In this document: in pieces, positions 17,890 to 30,104 of the stretch
How positions within the stretch are numbered: position 1 is the first letter of the stretch
Layout: each line of letters begins with the position of its first letter
NCBI RefSeq assembly: GCF_904063055.1
Contig: NZ_CAJFCN010000005.1
Location: 124,001-188,000 of the forward strand
DNA: 64,000 bases
From: Pseudomonas paracarnis
GTDB lineage: Bacteria; Pseudomonadota; Gammaproteobacteria; Pseudomonadales; Pseudomonadaceae
Direction: 5' to 3'
Position numbers and translations under genes: made by a program
The notes under the pieces: generated by a model
Database searches by the model: none
What the model was told of the DNA's origin: nothing
What the model saw: only the letters and a program-made list of their open reading frames with translations

Positions 17890-17918
17890 TTGTGAGCGTC
17901 TGTGTCGGTGTGTACAAT
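17890..17918 (+). promoter_or_regulatory. Probable sigma-70 promoter of gltBD
   Basis: TTGTGA (17890–17895), 17 bases, TACAAT (17913–17918), about 110 bases before gltB. The surrounding 352-base gap is AT-rich from 17800 and otherwise shows only the hairpin at 17684. Confidence 0.6.
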
Positions 17919-18029
17919 GACCTCCCTTTTGCCCCCGCTAAGCCGGCGTACGTTCGGCGTGGAAGGTAACCGGTTGAATTGAAAAGAAATTTGCCTCGAT
18001 ATAAGAGGCAGCCTGGTGAGAAAGTGTCT

Positions 18030-21000
18030 ATGAAAGCAGGTCTGTACCAACCCGATGAATTCAAGGATAACTGCGGTTTCGGCCTGATAGCCCACATGCA
18101 GGGCGAACCCAGTCATACCCTTTTGCAAACGGCCATCGAGGCCCTGACCTGCATGACCCACCGCGGTGGGATCAACGCCGACGGCAAGACCGGTGACGGC
18201 TGTGGCTTGCTGATTCAAAAGCCCGACCAGTTCCTGCGTGCTGTCGCCAAAGAGCAATTTGCGGTCGAACTGCCCAAGCAGTACGCCGTGGGCATGGTGT
18301 TTTTCAACCAGGACCCGGTAAAAGCCGAGGCCGCTCGCGAGAACATGAACCGCGAGATCGTTGCCGCCGGCCTGCAGATCGTCGGCTGGCGCAAAGTGCC
18401 CATCGACACCAGCGTACTCGGCCGTCTGGCCCTGGAGCGCCTGCCGCAGATCGAACAAGTGTTCATCGCAGGCGATGGCCTGAGCGACCAGGACATGGCG
18501 ATCAAGCTGTTCACCTCCCGTCGTCGTTCGTCTGTGCTCAACGCCGCCGACACTGACCATTACATCTGCAGCTTTTCCCACAAGACCATCATTTATAAAG
18601 GCCTGATGATGCCGGCGGACCTCACCGCCTTCTATCCAGACCTGAGCGATGAGCGCCTGCAAACCGCAATCTGCGTGTTCCACCAGCGCTTCTCCACCAA
18701 CACCTTGCCGAAATGGCCGCTGGCTCAGCCATTCCGCTTCCTCGCCCACAACGGCGAGATCAATACCATCACTGGCAACCGCAACTGGGCCCAGGCCCGT
18801 CGTACCAAGTTCGCCAACGATTTGATGGACCTCGAAGAGCTCGGCCCGCTGGTCAATCGCGTGGGTTCCGACTCCTCCAGCATGGACAACATGCTCGAAC
18901 TGATGGTCACCGGCGGCATCGACCTGTTCCGTGGCGTGCGCATGATCATTCCGCCAGCGTGGCAGAACGTCGAGACCATGGACCCGGACCTGCGTGCGTT
19001 CTACGAGTACAACTCGATGCACATGGAACCGTGGGACGGCCCGGCCGGCGTGGTCATGACCGACGGCCGCTATGCGGTGTGCCTGCTCGACCGTAACGGC
19101 CTGCGCCCGGCGCGTTGGGTGACCACCACCAACGGTTTCATCACCCTCGCCTCGGAAATCGGCGTGTGGGACTACAAGCCTGAAGACGTGATTGCCAAAG
19201 GCCGTGTCGGCCCTGGCCAGATCCTGGCTGTGGACACCGAAACCGGACAGATCCTCGACACCGACGCCATCGACAACCGTTTGAAGTCGCGTCACCCGTA
19301 CAAGCAATGGCTGCGCAAGAACGCCCTGCGCATCCAGGCGACCATGGAAGACAACGACCACGGTTCGGCTTTCTACGACATCGACCAGCTCAAGCAGTAC
19401 ATGAAGATGTATCAGGTCACGTTCGAAGAGCGCGACCAGGTGCTGCGCCCACTCGGTGAGCAAGGCTACGAAGCCGTAGGCTCCATGGGTGACGACACGC
19501 CAATGGCCGTGCTGTCCCAGCGCGTGCGCACGCCGTACGACTATTTCCGCCAGCAGTTCGCCCAGGTGACCAACCCACCGATCGACCCGCTGCGCGAAGC
19601 CATCGTGATGTCCCTGGAAGTGTGCCTCGGTGCCGAGCGCAACATCTTCCAGGAATCGCCTGAGCATGCGTCCCGCGTGATCCTCAGCTCGCCGGTCATT
19701 TCTCCGGCCAAATGGCGCTCGCTGATGACCCTGGAGCGTCCAGGCTTCGACCGCCAGATCATCGACCTGAACTACGACGAGAGCCTGGGCCTTGAAGCGG
19801 CTGTACGTAACGTTGCTGACCAGGCTGAAGAAGCCGTGCGCGCCGGCCGTACCCAGATCGTACTGACCGACCGCCACATCGCGCCGGGCAAGTTGCCGAT
19901 CCACGCGTCCCTGGCGACCGGCGCGGTGCACCATCGCCTGACCGAAAAAGGCCTGCGCTGCGACTCCAATATCCTCGTGGAAACCGCCACCGCCCGCGAC
20001 CCGCACCACTTTGCGGTGCTGATCGGTTTCGGCGCCTCGGCGGTGTACCCGTTCCTCGCGTACGAAGTGCTGGGTGACCTGATCCGTACCGGTGAAGTCC
20101 TGGGCGACCTCTATGAGGTGTTCAAGAACTACCGCAAGGGCATTACCAAGGGGCTGCTGAAGATCCTGTCGAAGATGGGCATCTCTACGGTCACCTCGTA
20201 CCGTGGCGCTCAGTTGTTCGAAGCCATCGGCCTGTCCGAAGAAGTCTGCGAGCTGAGCTTCCGTGGCGTACCGAGCCGCATCAAGGGTGCGCGTTTCGTC
20301 GACATCGAAGCCGAGCAAAAAGCCCTGGCCTTGGAGGCCTGGAGCGCGCGCAAGCCGATCCAGCAAGGTGGCCTGCTCAAGTTCGTGCACGGTGGCGAAT
20401 ACCATGCCTACAACCCCGACGTGGTCAACACTCTGCAAGCCGCTGTACAGCAGGGTGACTACGCCAAGTTCAAGGAATACACGAGCCTGGTGGATAACCG
20501 CCCGGTGTCGATGATCCGCGACTTGTTCAAGGTGAAGACCCTGGACACGCCGATGGACATCAGCCAAGTCGAGCCGCTGGAATCGATCCTCAAGCGCTTC
20601 GACTCCGCCGGTATTTCCCTGGGCGCCTTGTCGCCGGAAGCTCACGAAGCCCTGGCCGAAGCCATGAACCGCCTGGGTGCGCGTTCCAACTCCGGCGAAG
20701 GCGGTGAAGACCCGGCGCGCTACGGCACGCTCAAAAGCTCGAAAATCAAGCAGGTGGCCACCGGCCGCTTTGGTGTGACCCCCGAGTACCTGGTCAACGC
20801 CGAAGTGCTGCAGATCAAGGTGGCCCAAGGCGCCAAGCCGGGTGAGGGTGGGCAACTGCCAGGCGGCAAAGTCAACGGCCTGATCGCCAAACTGCGTTAC
20901 GCCGTACCGGGCGTGACCCTGATTTCGCCCCCGCCGCACCATGACATCTACTCGATTGAAGACTTGTCGCAGCTGATCTTCGACCTCAAACAAGTCAACC

Positions 21001-22475
21001 CTCAGGCCCTGGTCTCGGTGAAACTGGTCGCAGAAGCCGGCGTCGGCACCATTGCCGCCGGTGTGGCCAAGGCCTATGCCGACCTGATCACCATCTCCGG
21101 CTACGATGGCGGCACCGGCGCTTCGCCGCTGACCTCGATCAAGTACGCCGGTGCGCCGTGGGAACTCGGCCTGGCCGAAACCCACCAGACCCTGCGCGGC
21201 AACGATCTGCGCGGCAAGGTGCGAGTACAGACCGACGGCGGCCTGAAAACCGGCCTCGACGTGATCAAGGCCGCGATCCTCGGCGCCGAAAGCTTCGGCT
21301 TCGGCACCGCGCCAATGATCGCCCTGGGCTGCAAATACCTGCGCATCTGCCACCTGAACAACTGCGCTACCGGCGTAGCGACTCAGAACGAAAAACTGCG
21401 CAAGGATCACTACATCGGCACTGTCGACATGGTGGTGAATTTCTTCACCTACGTCGCCGAAGAAACCCGTGAGTGGCTGGCCAAATTGGGCGTGCGTTCG
21501 CTGGAAGAGCTGATCGGTCGCACCGACCTGTTGGACATCCTCGAAGGCCAGACCGCCAAGCAACAACATCTGGACCTCACCCCGCTGTTGGGCAGCGATC
21601 ACATCCCGGCAGACAAGCCACAATTCTGCCAGGTGGACCGCAACCCACCGTTCGACAAAGGCTTGCTGGCCGAGAAAATGGTCGAAATGGCCGGCTCCTC
21701 GATCAACGACGCCAGCGGTGGCGAATTCGCGCTGGATATCTGCAACTGCGACCGTTCCATCGGTGCTCGCATTTCCGGTGAAATCGCGCGCAAGCACGGC
21801 AACCAGGGCATGGCGAAAGCGCCGATCACCTTCCGCTTCAAGGGCACTGCGGGCCAAAGCTTCGGCGTGTGGAACGCCGGCGGCCTGCACATGTACCTGG
21901 AAGGCGACGCCAACGACTACGTGGGCAAGGGCATGACCGGCGGCAAGCTGGTCATCGTCCCGCCGGCTGGCAGCGTGTACAAGACCCAGGACAGCGCCAT
22001 CATCGGCAACACCTGCTTGTACGGCGCCACCGGTGGCAAGCTGTTTGCCGCAGGTACCGCCGGTGAGCGTTTCGCCGTGCGTAACTCCGGTGCCCACACC
22101 GTGGTGGAAGGTACTGGCGATCACTGCTGCGAGTACATGACCGGAGGCTTTGTCGCGGTACTGGGCAAGACCGGTTACAACTTCGGTTCGGGCATGACCG
22201 GCGGTTTCGCCTACGTGCTCGACCAGGACAACACCTTCGTCGACAAGGTCAACCACGAGTTGGTCGAGATCCAGCGCATCAGCGGCGAAGCCATGGAGTC
22301 CTACCGGAACCACTTGCAGCACGTGCTGGACGAGTACGTCGAGGAAACCGGCAGCGAATGGGGTCGTAACCTCGCCGAAAACCTCGATGATTACCTGCGT
22401 CGTTTCTGGCTGGTCAAGCCCAAGGCTGCCAACCTGAAATCGTTGCTTTCCAGCATCCGTGCCAACCCGCAGTGA
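18030..22475 (+). CDS. gltB: Glutamate synthase (NADPH), large subunit
   Basis: 1481 residues. An N-terminal class II glutamine amidotransferase domain follows a 14-residue leader; the nucleophile is the cysteine in [10 protein letters not shown] (C15), exposed after removal of the leader. Then come the central domain, the FMN-binding synthase domain ([15 protein letters not shown] ... [11 protein letters not shown]), the 3Fe-4S cysteines in [15 protein letters not shown], and the C-terminal beta-helix domain (GGxxxG repeats). With GltD it makes two glutamates from 2-oxoglutarate and glutamine. The start [11 protein letters not shown] was chosen over an upstream ATG (17 codons earlier) because it matches the family N-terminus. 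Confidence 0.97.
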   Translation: MKAGLYQPDEFKDNCGFGLIAHMQGEPSHTLLQTAIEALTCMTHRGGINADGKTGDGCGLLIQKPDQFLRAVAKEQFAVELPKQYAVGMVFFNQDPVKAEAARENMNREIVAAGLQIVGWRKVPIDTSVLGRLALERLPQIEQVFIAGDGLSDQDMAIKLFTSRRRSSVLNAADTDHYICSFSHKTIIYKGLMMPADLTAFYPDLSDERLQTAICVFHQRFSTNTLPKWPLAQPFRFLAHNGEINTITGNRNWAQARRTKFANDLMDLEELGPLVNRVGSDSSSMDNMLELMVTGGIDLFRGVRMIIPPAWQNVETMDPDLRAFYEYNSMHMEPWDGPAGVVMTDGRYAVCLLDRNGLRPARWVTTTNGFITLASEIGVWDYKPEDVIAKGRVGPGQILAVDTETGQILDTDAIDNRLKSRHPYKQWLRKNALRIQATMEDNDHGSAFYDIDQLKQYMKMYQVTFEERDQVLRPLGEQGYEAVGSMGDDTPMAVLSQRVRTPYDYFRQQFAQVTNPPIDPLREAIVMSLEVCLGAERNIFQESPEHASRVILSSPVISPAKWRSLMTLERPGFDRQIIDLNYDESLGLEAAVRNVADQAEEAVRAGRTQIVLTDRHIAPGKLPIHASLATGAVHHRLTEKGLRCDSNILVETATARDPHHFAVLIGFGASAVYPFLAYEVLGDLIRTGEVLGDLYEVFKNYRKGITKGLLKILSKMGISTVTSYRGAQLFEAIGLSEEVCELSFRGVPSRIKGARFVDIEAEQKALALEAWSARKPIQQGGLLKFVHGGEYHAYNPDVVNTLQAAVQQGDYAKFKEYTSLVDNRPVSMIRDLFKVKTLDTPMDISQVEPLESILKRFDSAGISLGALSPEAHEALAEAMNRLGARSNSGEGGEDPARYGTLKSSKIKQVATGRFGVTPEYLVNAEVLQIKVAQGAKPGEGGQLPGGKVNGLIAKLRYAVPGVTLISPPPHHDIYSIEDLSQLIFDLKQVNPQALVSVKLVAEAGVGTIAAGVAKAYADLITISGYDGGTGASPLTSIKYAGAPWELGLAETHQTLRGNDLRGKVRVQTDGGLKTGLDVIKAAILGAESFGFGTAPMIALGCKYLRICHLNNCATGVATQNEKLRKDHYIGTVDMVVNFFTYVAEETREWLAKLGVRSLEELIGRTDLLDILEGQTAKQQHLDLTPLLGSDHIPADKPQFCQVDRNPPFDKGLLAEKMVEMAGSSINDASGGEFALDICNCDRSIGARISGEIARKHGNQGMAKAPITFRFKGTAGQSFGVWNAGGLHMYLEGDANDYVGKGMTGGKLVIVPPAGSVYKTQDSAIIGNTCLYGATGGKLFAAGTAGERFAVRNSGAHTVVEGTGDHCCEYMTGGFVAVLGKTGYNFGSGMTGGFAYVLDQDNTFVDKVNHELVEIQRISGEAMESYRNHLQHVLDEYVEETGSEWGRNLAENLDDYLRRFWLVKPKAANLKSLLSSIRANPQ

Positions 22476-22498
22476 TATGCGCCTGAACAGTTTGATGA

Positions 22499-23926
<1,428 letters not shown>

Positions 23927-23927
23927 T

Positions 23928-24036
23928 GATCATTCCCACGCTCCGCGTGGGAATGCCGCCAGGGACGCTCCGCGTCCCGAACAGCATGACGCGGAGCGTC
24001 ACAGGAGGCGTTCCCACGCGGAGCGTGGGAACGATC
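23928..24036. repeat. Long dispersed palindromic repeat, copy 3 of 4
   Basis: The GATC-bounded element starts one base after the gltD stop. Arms ATTCCCACGCTCCGCGTGGG and CCCACGCGGAGCGTGGGAA. It is between gltD and its downstream hairpin. Confidence 0.85.
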
Positions 24037-24074
24037 CTGCGGCGGCATTGCCGCGACAAATTGACCCGATAGAC

Positions 24075-24102
24075 AAAAGGCACGGTGCATTCCGTGCCTT
24101 TT
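24075..24102. terminator. Hairpin terminator between gltD and hemE
   Basis: AAAAGGCACGG-TGCATT-CCGTGCCTTTT is an 11-pair stem with an A run before it and a T run after it. It probably ends the gltBD transcript and would function in either direction. Confidence 0.75.
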
Positions 24103-24149
24103 GCGTCGCGCTCTGAGAAAATGCCCGCACTTTTTTTGCGGATGCCGAC

Positions 24150-25217
24150 ATGACTGCCCTCAAGAACGACCGTTTCCTTCGTGCCCTGCTCAAGCAACCC
24201 GTAGACGTCACCCCGGTGTGGATGATGCGTCAAGCCGGTCGCTACCTGCCGGAATACCGCGCCAGTCGCGCCAATGCGGGCGATTTCATGAGCCTGTGCA
24301 TGAATCCTGCGTTCGCCTGCGAAGTCACGATGCAGCCGCTGGACCGCTACCCACAACTGGACGCGGCCATCCTCTTCTCCGATATCCTCACCATCCCCGA
24401 CGCCATGGGCCAAGGCCTGTACTTCGAAACCGGCGAAGGCCCGCGCTTCAAGAAAGTCGTCAGCACCCTGGCCGATATCGAAGCCCTGCCGATCCCTGAT
24501 CCACACAAAGACCTGGGCTACGTGATGGACGCCGTGAGCACCATCCGCCGCGAGCTTAACGGCCGTGTGCCGCTGATCGGCTTTTCTGGCAGCCCATGGA
24601 CCCTGGCCACCTACATGGTCGAAGGCGGCTCGTCGAAAGACTTCCGCAAGACCAAGGCCATGCTCTACGACAACCCGCAAGCCATGCACCTGTTGCTGGA
24701 CAAGCTGGCGCAGTCGGTCACCTCCTACCTCAACGGCCAGATCATGGCGGGCGCCCAAGCGGTACAGATTTTCGACACCTGGGGCGGCAACCTGTCGGCG
24801 GCGGCGTACCAGGAGTTCTCCCTGGCCTACATGCGCAAGATCGTCAGCGGCCTGATCCGCGAACACGAAGGCCGTAAAGTGCCGGTGATCATGTTCACCA
24901 AGGGCGGCGGCCTGTGGCTGGAAAGCATCGCCGATGCGGGCGCCGATGCACTGGGCCTGGACTGGACCTGTGACCTCGGCGAAGCGCGCCGTCGCGTCGG
25001 CAACCAGGTGGCCCTGCAAGGCAACATGGACCCGACCGTGCTGTACGCCAAGCCAGAAGCGATCCGTACCGAAGTAGGTCGCATCCTGGCCAGCTACGGC
25101 AAAGGCACCGGCCATGTGTTCAACCTCGGCCATGGCATCACCCCGGAAGTGAACCCGGAGCATGCGGGTGCGTTCTTGCGCGCAGTGCACGAACTGTCGG
25201 CGCAGTATCACGAATGA
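24150..25217 (+). CDS. hemE: Uroporphyrinogen decarboxylase
   Basis: A 355-residue cytoplasmic enzyme removing four carboxyl groups from uroporphyrinogen III to give coproporphyrinogen III in haem synthesis. The signature [12 protein letters not shown] is at about 26–37; [16 protein letters not shown] and FDTWGGNLS are also typical. Full length. It sits alone between two terminators. Confidence 0.97.
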   Translation: MTALKNDRFLRALLKQPVDVTPVWMMRQAGRYLPEYRASRANAGDFMSLCMNPAFACEVTMQPLDRYPQLDAAILFSDILTIPDAMGQGLYFETGEGPRFKKVVSTLADIEALPIPDPHKDLGYVMDAVSTIRRELNGRVPLIGFSGSPWTLATYMVEGGSSKDFRKTKAMLYDNPQAMHLLLDKLAQSVTSYLNGQIMAGAQAVQIFDTWGGNLSAAAYQEFSLAYMRKIVSGLIREHEGRKVPVIMFTKGGGLWLESIADAGADALGLDWTCDLGEARRRVGNQVALQGNMDPTVLYAKPEAIRTEVGRILASYGKGTGHVFNLGHGITPEVNPEHAGAFLRAVHELSAQYHE

Positions 25218-25218
25218 C

Positions 25219-25249
25219 GAAAAAGCCCGGCTTGAAGCCGGGCTTTTTC
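25219..25249 (+). terminator. Intrinsic terminator of hemE
   Basis: GAAAAAGCCCGGCTT and AAGCCGGGCTTTTTC form a strong hairpin immediately after the stop codon. Confidence 0.92.
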
Positions 25250-25270
25250 ATGGGTAAACACAAAACAAAT

Positions 25271-25357
25271 GTGGGAGCGGGCTTGCTCGCGAATGCGCAG
25301 TGTCAGTCGACAAATTCGTCACTAGACCACCGCATTCGCGAGCAAGCCCGCTCCCAC
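25271..25357. repeat. REP doublet
   Basis: GTGGGAGCGGGCTTGCTCGCGAATGCG and its near-perfect inverse CGCATTCGCGAGCAAGCCCGCTCCCAC flank about 33 bases. It lies between the convergent 3' ends of hemE and the MFS gene. Confidence 0.9.
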
Positions 25358-25372
25358 ATAAAGCCAATCGCG

Positions 25373-26647
25373 TCAGGTCTGCATATTTCCCAGTGGCGGC
25401 AACTTCGCCAGCTTCAACGCCACCAGCAACGCGCCAATCAGCAGCGCGACGATAAACCCGCCAATCCCATTCCACCCGGCAAAGTGCCAGAAAAACCCTC
25501 CCGCCGTCCCGGCAATACTCGATCCCACGTAATAGCAGAACAGATACAGCGACGACGCTTGCCCCTTGGCTTTCACCGCACGGCGCCCGATCCAGCTGCT
25601 GGCGACCGAGTGGGCGCCGAAAAAGCCGAAGGTGAAGATCAGCATGCCCGGCACCACCAACCACAGCGGGGTGAACAGTGTCAGCGCCATGCCGGCGAGC
25701 ATCAGCACGATGGTGGCCCACAGCACTCGGCGGCGGCCGAGGCGGTCGGCCAGGGAGCCGATCTTGGCCGAGCTGTAGATGCCCGACAGGTACACCACTG
25801 ACAACAGGCCAACCACCGCCTGGCTCAGCTCATAGGGCGAGGCCAGCAGGCGATAGCCGATGTAGTTGAACATCGTCACGAAGGCGCCCATCAGCAGGAA
25901 GGCTTCAAGGAACAGCCACGGCAGGCCGGCGTCCTTGAAGTGCATGACGAAGCCGTCGACCAGGTTGCGCGGCTTGAGGCTGCTGGCGCGGAAGTTGCGC
26001 GACTCGGGGAGGATCCTCCAGAACACTGTGGCGGCGATCAATGCCAGGGCACCGATGATCAGCATTGCGGTGTGCCAGCTGACGAAGTCGATCAACACGC
26101 CGATGATCAGGCGCCCGCTCATGCCGCCAATCGCGTTGCCACCGATGTACAAACCCATGGCCAGGCCAATGTGTTGTGGGTGGATCTCTTCGCTCAGGTA
26201 GGTCATGGCCACGGCGGCCAGGCCGCTCAAGGACAGGCCCACCAGTGCGCGCATCAACAGGATGCCCTCCCAGCTCGGCATCAGGCCGCTGGCGATGGTG
26301 GCCAGCGCCGCACAGAACAACGCGGCAACCATCACCGGCTTGCGCCCCAGCCTGTCGGATATCGGCCCGGTGATCAGCAGGCCGCAGGCGAGCATCGCGG
26401 TGGCGACGGATAGAATCAGGCTGCTCTGCGCGGCATTGATGGAAAACTCGTGGGACAGCGCCGGCATCATCGGCTGCACGCAATACAACAGCGCAAAGGT
26501 GGCGAACCCGCCGGAGAACAGCGCCAGCACGGTGCGCATGAACATCGGCGTGCCTTTTTCGATGTACGCGTCGTTGAGCTGCGCCACTACGTCATCAAGG
26601 GCTGAGGGCGAGGTGTGTTGGGCAAGTGGGGCAACAGCAGGATTCAC
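25373..26647 (-). CDS. MFS exporter
   Basis: A 424-residue inner-membrane major facilitator protein with 12 predicted hydrophobic segments and the motif-A-like loop GPISDRLGRKPVM after TM2. A roughly 30-residue cytoplasmic tail precedes TM1 (TVLALFSGGFATFALLY). I chose the GTG at 26647, which has GAGGT six bases upstream; an ATG-only start would give either a shorter protein or a long unlikely extension. The substrate is not deducible; the family includes drug and small-solute exporters. It is divergent from a LysR regulator that probably controls it. Confidence 0.85.
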   Translation of the reverse strand: MNPAVAPLAQHTSPSALDDVVAQLNDAYIEKGTPMFMRTVLALFSGGFATFALLYCVQPMMPALSHEFSINAAQSSLILSVATAMLACGLLITGPISDRLGRKPVMVAALFCAALATIASGLMPSWEGILLMRALVGLSLSGLAAVAMTYLSEEIHPQHIGLAMGLYIGGNAIGGMSGRLIIGVLIDFVSWHTAMLIIGALALIAATVFWRILPESRNFRASSLKPRNLVDGFVMHFKDAGLPWLFLEAFLLMGAFVTMFNYIGYRLLASPYELSQAVVGLLSVVYLSGIYSSAKIGSLADRLGRRRVLWATIVLMLAGMALTLFTPLWLVVPGMLIFTFGFFGAHSVASSWIGRRAVKAKGQASSLYLFCYYVGSSIAGTAGGFFWHFAGWNGIGGFIVALLIGALLVALKLAKLPPLGNMQT

Positions 26648-26691
26648 GGGGGACCTCGGGGAGGAAAGTCTGCCAGGACTGACAATACGAA

Positions 26692-26730
26692 AAAGAATAT
26701 AGCTGGCTAATGATTCTTTCCAATATATTG
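26692..26730. promoter_or_regulatory. Inverted repeats in the MFS/lysR intergenic region
   Basis: AAAGAAT (26692–26698) and ATTCTTT (26713–26719) are perfect inverted arms 14 bases apart, followed by the palindrome CAATATATTG (26721–26730). This AT-rich patch lies between the two divergent starts and is a plausible LysR operator. Confidence 0.45.
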
Positions 26731-26771
26731 TTCGACCTGTTTGATAGCTTTTACGACCTAATGAGGCTTGC

Positions 26772-27665
26772 ATGGAATTTCGCCATTTGCGCTACTTCAT
26801 CGCCGTTGCCGAAGAGCTGCACTTCGGCCGCGCCGCGCAGGTGCTGGGCATCTCGCAGCCGCCCCTGAGCCAGCAGATACAGGCGCTGGAACACGAGCTG
26901 GGCGCACGCTTGTTCGAGCGTACCAATCGTCGGGTCGAGCTGAGCGAGGCCGGGCGCTTGTTCTTGCAAGAGGCACGGCTGGTGCTGGCCCAGGTCGACA
27001 AGGCGGCAGATGTGGCGCGGCGTGCGCAGTTGGGGGAACTGGGTGAATTGAAGATCGGCTTTACCTCGTCTGCGCCGTTCAACGCCAGCATTCCCCAGGC
27101 GATCTTTGCCTTCCGCCAGGCATTCCCGGCGGTGCATCTGAACCTGCAAGAAATGAGCAGCACCCAAGTGGCCGAGTCGCTGGTGGACGAGTCGATTCAG
27201 GTTGGGTTGATGCGGCCTTTGCCCTTGCCCGACTCACTGAACGTGATCGAGTTGATGCGCGAGCCATTAGTCGCGGTACTGAGCGCCGGCCACCCATTGG
27301 CCCACGGCAGCGAGCGCGGCTTGCATCTGGAGCAATTGGCCGAGGAGCCTTTTGTGTTCTTCCCGCGCAGTTACGGCAGCGGCTTGTACGCGCAGTTGCT
27401 CAACCTGGCCCGCGACGCCGGGTTCAGCCCGCACTTTGCCCAGGAAGCAGGGGAAGCAATGACCATCATCGGCCTGGTGGCGGCGGGGTTGGGGGTGTCG
27501 GTGTTGCCGGCGTCTTACCAGCGCATCCGCATTGACGGCGTGGTCTATCGCACCTTGCTCGATCCGCAGGCGGTGACGGCGGTGTGGCTGGTGCAGCGCA
27601 AGGGCGCGCAAACGCCAATGGCGAAAGGGTTTGTGGAGTTGTTGACGCGTAAGGCCGCTCAATAA
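26772..27665 (+). CDS. LysR-family transcriptional regulator
   Basis: 297 residues. An N-terminal winged helix-turn-helix (about 1–60; FGRAAQVLGISQPPLSQQIQALE) and a C-terminal co-inducer-binding periplasmic-protein-like domain (about 90–290). The 124-base gap to the divergent MFS gene contains inverted repeats, so this gene probably regulates the exporter and itself. The inducer is unknown. The sequence resembles the BenM/CatR-like group, but I would not assign a pathway. Confidence 0.9.
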   Translation: MEFRHLRYFIAVAEELHFGRAAQVLGISQPPLSQQIQALEHELGARLFERTNRRVELSEAGRLFLQEARLVLAQVDKAADVARRAQLGELGELKIGFTSSAPFNASIPQAIFAFRQAFPAVHLNLQEMSSTQVAESLVDESIQVGLMRPLPLPDSLNVIELMREPLVAVLSAGHPLAHGSERGLHLEQLAEEPFVFFPRSYGSGLYAQLLNLARDAGFSPHFAQEAGEAMTIIGLVAAGLGVSVLPASYQRIRIDGVVYRTLLDPQAVTAVWLVQRKGAQTPMAKGFVELLTRKAAQ

Positions 27666-27667
27666 CC

Positions 27668-27697
27668 TGTGGCAAGGGAGCAAGCTCCCTCGCCACA
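27668..27697. repeat. Short REP hairpin of a second type
   Basis: TGTGGCAAGGGAGC-AA-GCTCCCTCGCCACA is a 13-pair stem with one mismatch, a second REP family common in fluorescens pseudomonads. It follows the lysR stop and may also help end transcription. Confidence 0.6.
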
Positions 27698-27703
27698 AGG
27701 GGG

Positions 27704-28123
27704 TCAGTTTTGGGGCGAAGTATTTGCTTCATTCACGCTGTAAGTACGCAACCCCGCCAGAATATCCCGATCCAGCATGCTCACCCAGCGGTTGTAGTTG
27801 CGATGGATCTTACCGTCCTTGTAGCCCAGGTCGCGGCTGTCGCGGTAGGTGATGGCGTAGCTGTTGCGGGTGTAGCGGATGTCGATGGCGGCGTAGAACT
27901 GGCCGCGCACGGTGATCTCGGCCTGCACCAGTTGTGGGCTCAGGCGTTGTACCGTCCACTCGCGTTTTTGCAGGGCGGCGACGATCACTTGCTTCATTTT
28001 TTCTTCGCTGACCTGGCTTGTGGCCGGTAACTCATGCTGGGTGTTGAGCACGGGTTTGCTGGTGCAGCCAGCCGTGGTCAGCAGGGCCAGGGTGATCAGG
28101 GCAGCGCGTAGCAGGGAAGACAT
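27704..28123 (-). CDS. Small outer-membrane or periplasmic lipoprotein
   Basis: 139 residues. A signal peptide with lipobox LTTAGC puts the lipidated cysteine at 20. The mature part is a compact alpha/beta domain (about 35–130) with IDIRYTRNSYAITYRDSRDLGY. I recognise the shape of a conserved pseudomonad lipoprotein but no function. It lies 26 bases downstream of the last APE-cluster gene on the same strand, so it may be transcribed with the cluster by readthrough. Confidence 0.85.
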   Translation of the reverse strand: MSSLLRAALITLALLTTAGCTSKPVLNTQHELPATSQVSEEKMKQVIVAALQKREWTVQRLSPQLVQAEITVRGQFYAAIDIRYTRNSYAITYRDSRDLGYKDGKIHRNYNRWVSMLDRDILAGLRTYSVNEANTSPQN

Positions 28124-28149
28124 TCCGTTTTCTCCAATCGATTAAAAAG

Positions 28150-29376
28150 TCAGGCCCAGCGGCGGAAGATCAACGAGGTGTTGACCCCGCCGAAGGCAAA
28201 GTTGTTGTTCATCACGTAGTCGTTGTGCATCTGGCGAAAGCCACCTTGCAGGTAGTCCAGCTCGCCGCATTGCGGGTCGACCGCGTCCAGGTTGAAGGTG
28301 TGCACGTACTGGTCGCGGTTCATCATCTCGATGCTGAACCACGATTCCAACGCCCCGCACGCGCCCAAGGTGTGCCCCAGGAAACTTTTCTGCGAACTGA
28401 TCGGCATACGGCTGCCAAACAGGCTGCTGGTGGCCAGGGTTTCGGCGATGTCGCCCTGATCGGTAGCCGTGCCATGGCCGTTCACGTAGCCGATGGCGGA
28501 CGGTTCAAGACCTGCGTCTTCCAGGGCCAGCTCCATGGCGCGGCGCATGGTTTTCTGTTCCGGGCGGGTGGTGTGCTGGCCGTCGGCGTTGCTGCCGAAG
28601 CCGACCAGCTCCGCATGAATATGCGCGCCTCGCGCGAGTGCGTGTTCCAACTCTTCGAGCACCAACATGCCGCCACCTTCACCGATCACCAGGCCGTCGC
28701 GGCCGCTGTCGTAGGGACGAGGGCTGGTTTGCGGCGCATCGTTTTTCAGGCTGGTGGCGTACAGCGCATCAAACACCATGGCTTCGGTGGGGCACAGTTC
28801 TTCTGCGCCGCCCGCAAGCATCAACGGCAGGCGCCCGAACTTGATTGCCTCATAGGCGTAGCCGATGCCCTGGCTGCCGCTGGTGCAGGCGCTGGAGGTA
28901 GGAATCAGCCGGCCCGTGAGGCCAAAGAAGATGCTGATATTTGCCGCCGTGGTGTGCGGCATCATGCGCACATAGGAGTTGGCATTGAGCCCCTCGGCCA
29001 CCGAGTTGAGCAGCATATTGCCGAACGCCTTGATCTCATCGGTGCTGCCGGTGGACGAGCCACAGGCCACGCCCATGCGCCCGTCCTTGATCGACTCGTC
29101 ACCCAGCAAGCCGGCGTCCCGCAACGCCTGCTCCGCCGCCCACACCGCCAGGCGCGAGACGCGGCCCATGCTGCGCAGTTGCTTGCGCGTCCAGTGCGCG
29201 GGCACGACGAAATCATCGATAGGGCCGGCCAGGCGCGTGTTCAGTTCGGTGAAACGGTCCCACTCATCCATGCGCCGAATGCCGCTGCGGTTGGCGCGAA
29301 AGTTCGCGGCGATGGTGTCCCAGTCGCTGCCCAGGGAGGTCACGCCGGCCATGCCGGTGACGACAACGCGCTTCAT
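28150..29376 (-). CDS. apeR: Beta-ketoacyl-ACP synthase of the aryl polyene cluster (ApeR-type)
   Basis: 408 residues, FabF-like condensing enzyme. Active-site triad: C164 in SSACTSGS, H301 in NGHGTATD and H335 in GHTLGACG. In studied APE systems a second ketosynthase of this class starts or assists chain extension alongside the ApeO/ApeC pair. The start ATG at 29376 overlaps the ketoreductase stop (TGATG); a GTG two codons earlier is possible. It is the last gene of the operon. Confidence 0.9.
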   Translation of the reverse strand: MKRVVVTGMAGVTSLGSDWDTIAANFRANRSGIRRMDEWDRFTELNTRLAGPIDDFVVPAHWTRKQLRSMGRVSRLAVWAAEQALRDAGLLGDESIKDGRMGVACGSSTGSTDEIKAFGNMLLNSVAEGLNANSYVRMMPHTTAANISIFFGLTGRLIPTSSACTSGSQGIGYAYEAIKFGRLPLMLAGGAEELCPTEAMVFDALYATSLKNDAPQTSPRPYDSGRDGLVIGEGGGMLVLEELEHALARGAHIHAELVGFGSNADGQHTTRPEQKTMRRAMELALEDAGLEPSAIGYVNGHGTATDQGDIAETLATSSLFGSRMPISSQKSFLGHTLGACGALESWFSIEMMNRDQYVHTFNLDAVDPQCGELDYLQGGFRQMHNDYVMNNNFAFGGVNTSLIFRRWA

Positions 29377-30104
29377 CAGCACAGGCCCCCGTTCACGGCC
29401 AGCACCTGGCGCGTGATGTAGCCGGCTTCGGCCGACATCAGGAAGTTCACGGCGCCAGCGACTTCTTCCGGCGTGCCCATGCGTTGGGCCGGGATCATTT
29501 TCATCAGTTCTTCTACCGGCACGTTTTCATCCAGCATCGCGGTGTCGATCAGGCCCGGCGCCACGCAGTTGACGGTGATCTTGCGCTTGCCCAATTCAAT
29601 GGCCAGCGCCTTGGCCGCACCGATCAAGCCGGCTTTGGAGGCGCTGTAGTTGACCTGGCCGCGGTTGCCGATCAGCCCGGACACCGAGGTGATACACACG
29701 ATACGCCCGGCGGCGCGGCGCCGAATCATCGGCATCATCACCGGGTGCAGCACGTTGTAGAAACCATCCAGGTTGGTGCGCATCACCACATCCCAATCGT
29801 CTTCCGACAGCGCAGGAAAGGCGCCGTCGCGGGTCAGGCCGGCATTGAGCACCACGCCGTAATAGGCGCCATGCTGCTCCACATCGGCCTCAAGGATCTC
29901 TTTGCACGCAGCGCGATCCGCCACGTCGAACTGCAGCACGCGTGCCTCGCGCCCCAGGGCTTGGACCTCGAGCTGTACCGCGTCGGCTTCGGCACGGCCG
30001 CTGCGGCAATGCAGCACGATGTCATGGCCGGCCTGGGCCAGGCGCAGGGCAATGGCGCGGCCGATACCACGGCTGGAGCCGGTGACCAGTACGGATTCAG
30101 TCAT
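29376..30104 (-). CDS. apeQ: 3-oxoacyl-ACP reductase of the aryl polyene cluster
   Basis: A 242-residue short-chain dehydrogenase like FabG. The NADPH loop is GSSRGIG (9–15), NAG is near 87–89, and the catalytic residues are S140, Y153 and K157 (YSASK). It reduces each beta-keto group made by the polyene ketosynthase. It overlaps the dehydratase upstream by 4 bases. Confidence 0.93.
   Translation of the reverse strand: MTESVLVTGSSRGIGRAIALRLAQAGHDIVLHCRSGRAEADAVQLEVQALGREARVLQFDVADRAACKEILEADVEQHGAYYGVVLNAGLTRDGAFPALSEDDWDVVMRTNLDGFYNVLHPVMMPMIRRRAAGRIVCITSVSGLIGNRGQVNYSASKAGLIGAAKALAIELGKRKITVNCVAPGLIDTAMLDENVPVEELMKMIPAQRMGTPEEVAGAVNFLMSAEAGYITRQVLAVNGGLC

Noticed and set aside
17775..22322. 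A very long open frame (about 1500 codons) antisense to gltB
   Set aside because: It mirrors the codon pattern of gltB in a high-GC genome, has low-complexity Val/Ala/Gly/His/Gln composition and no domain. gltB is complete on the other strand.
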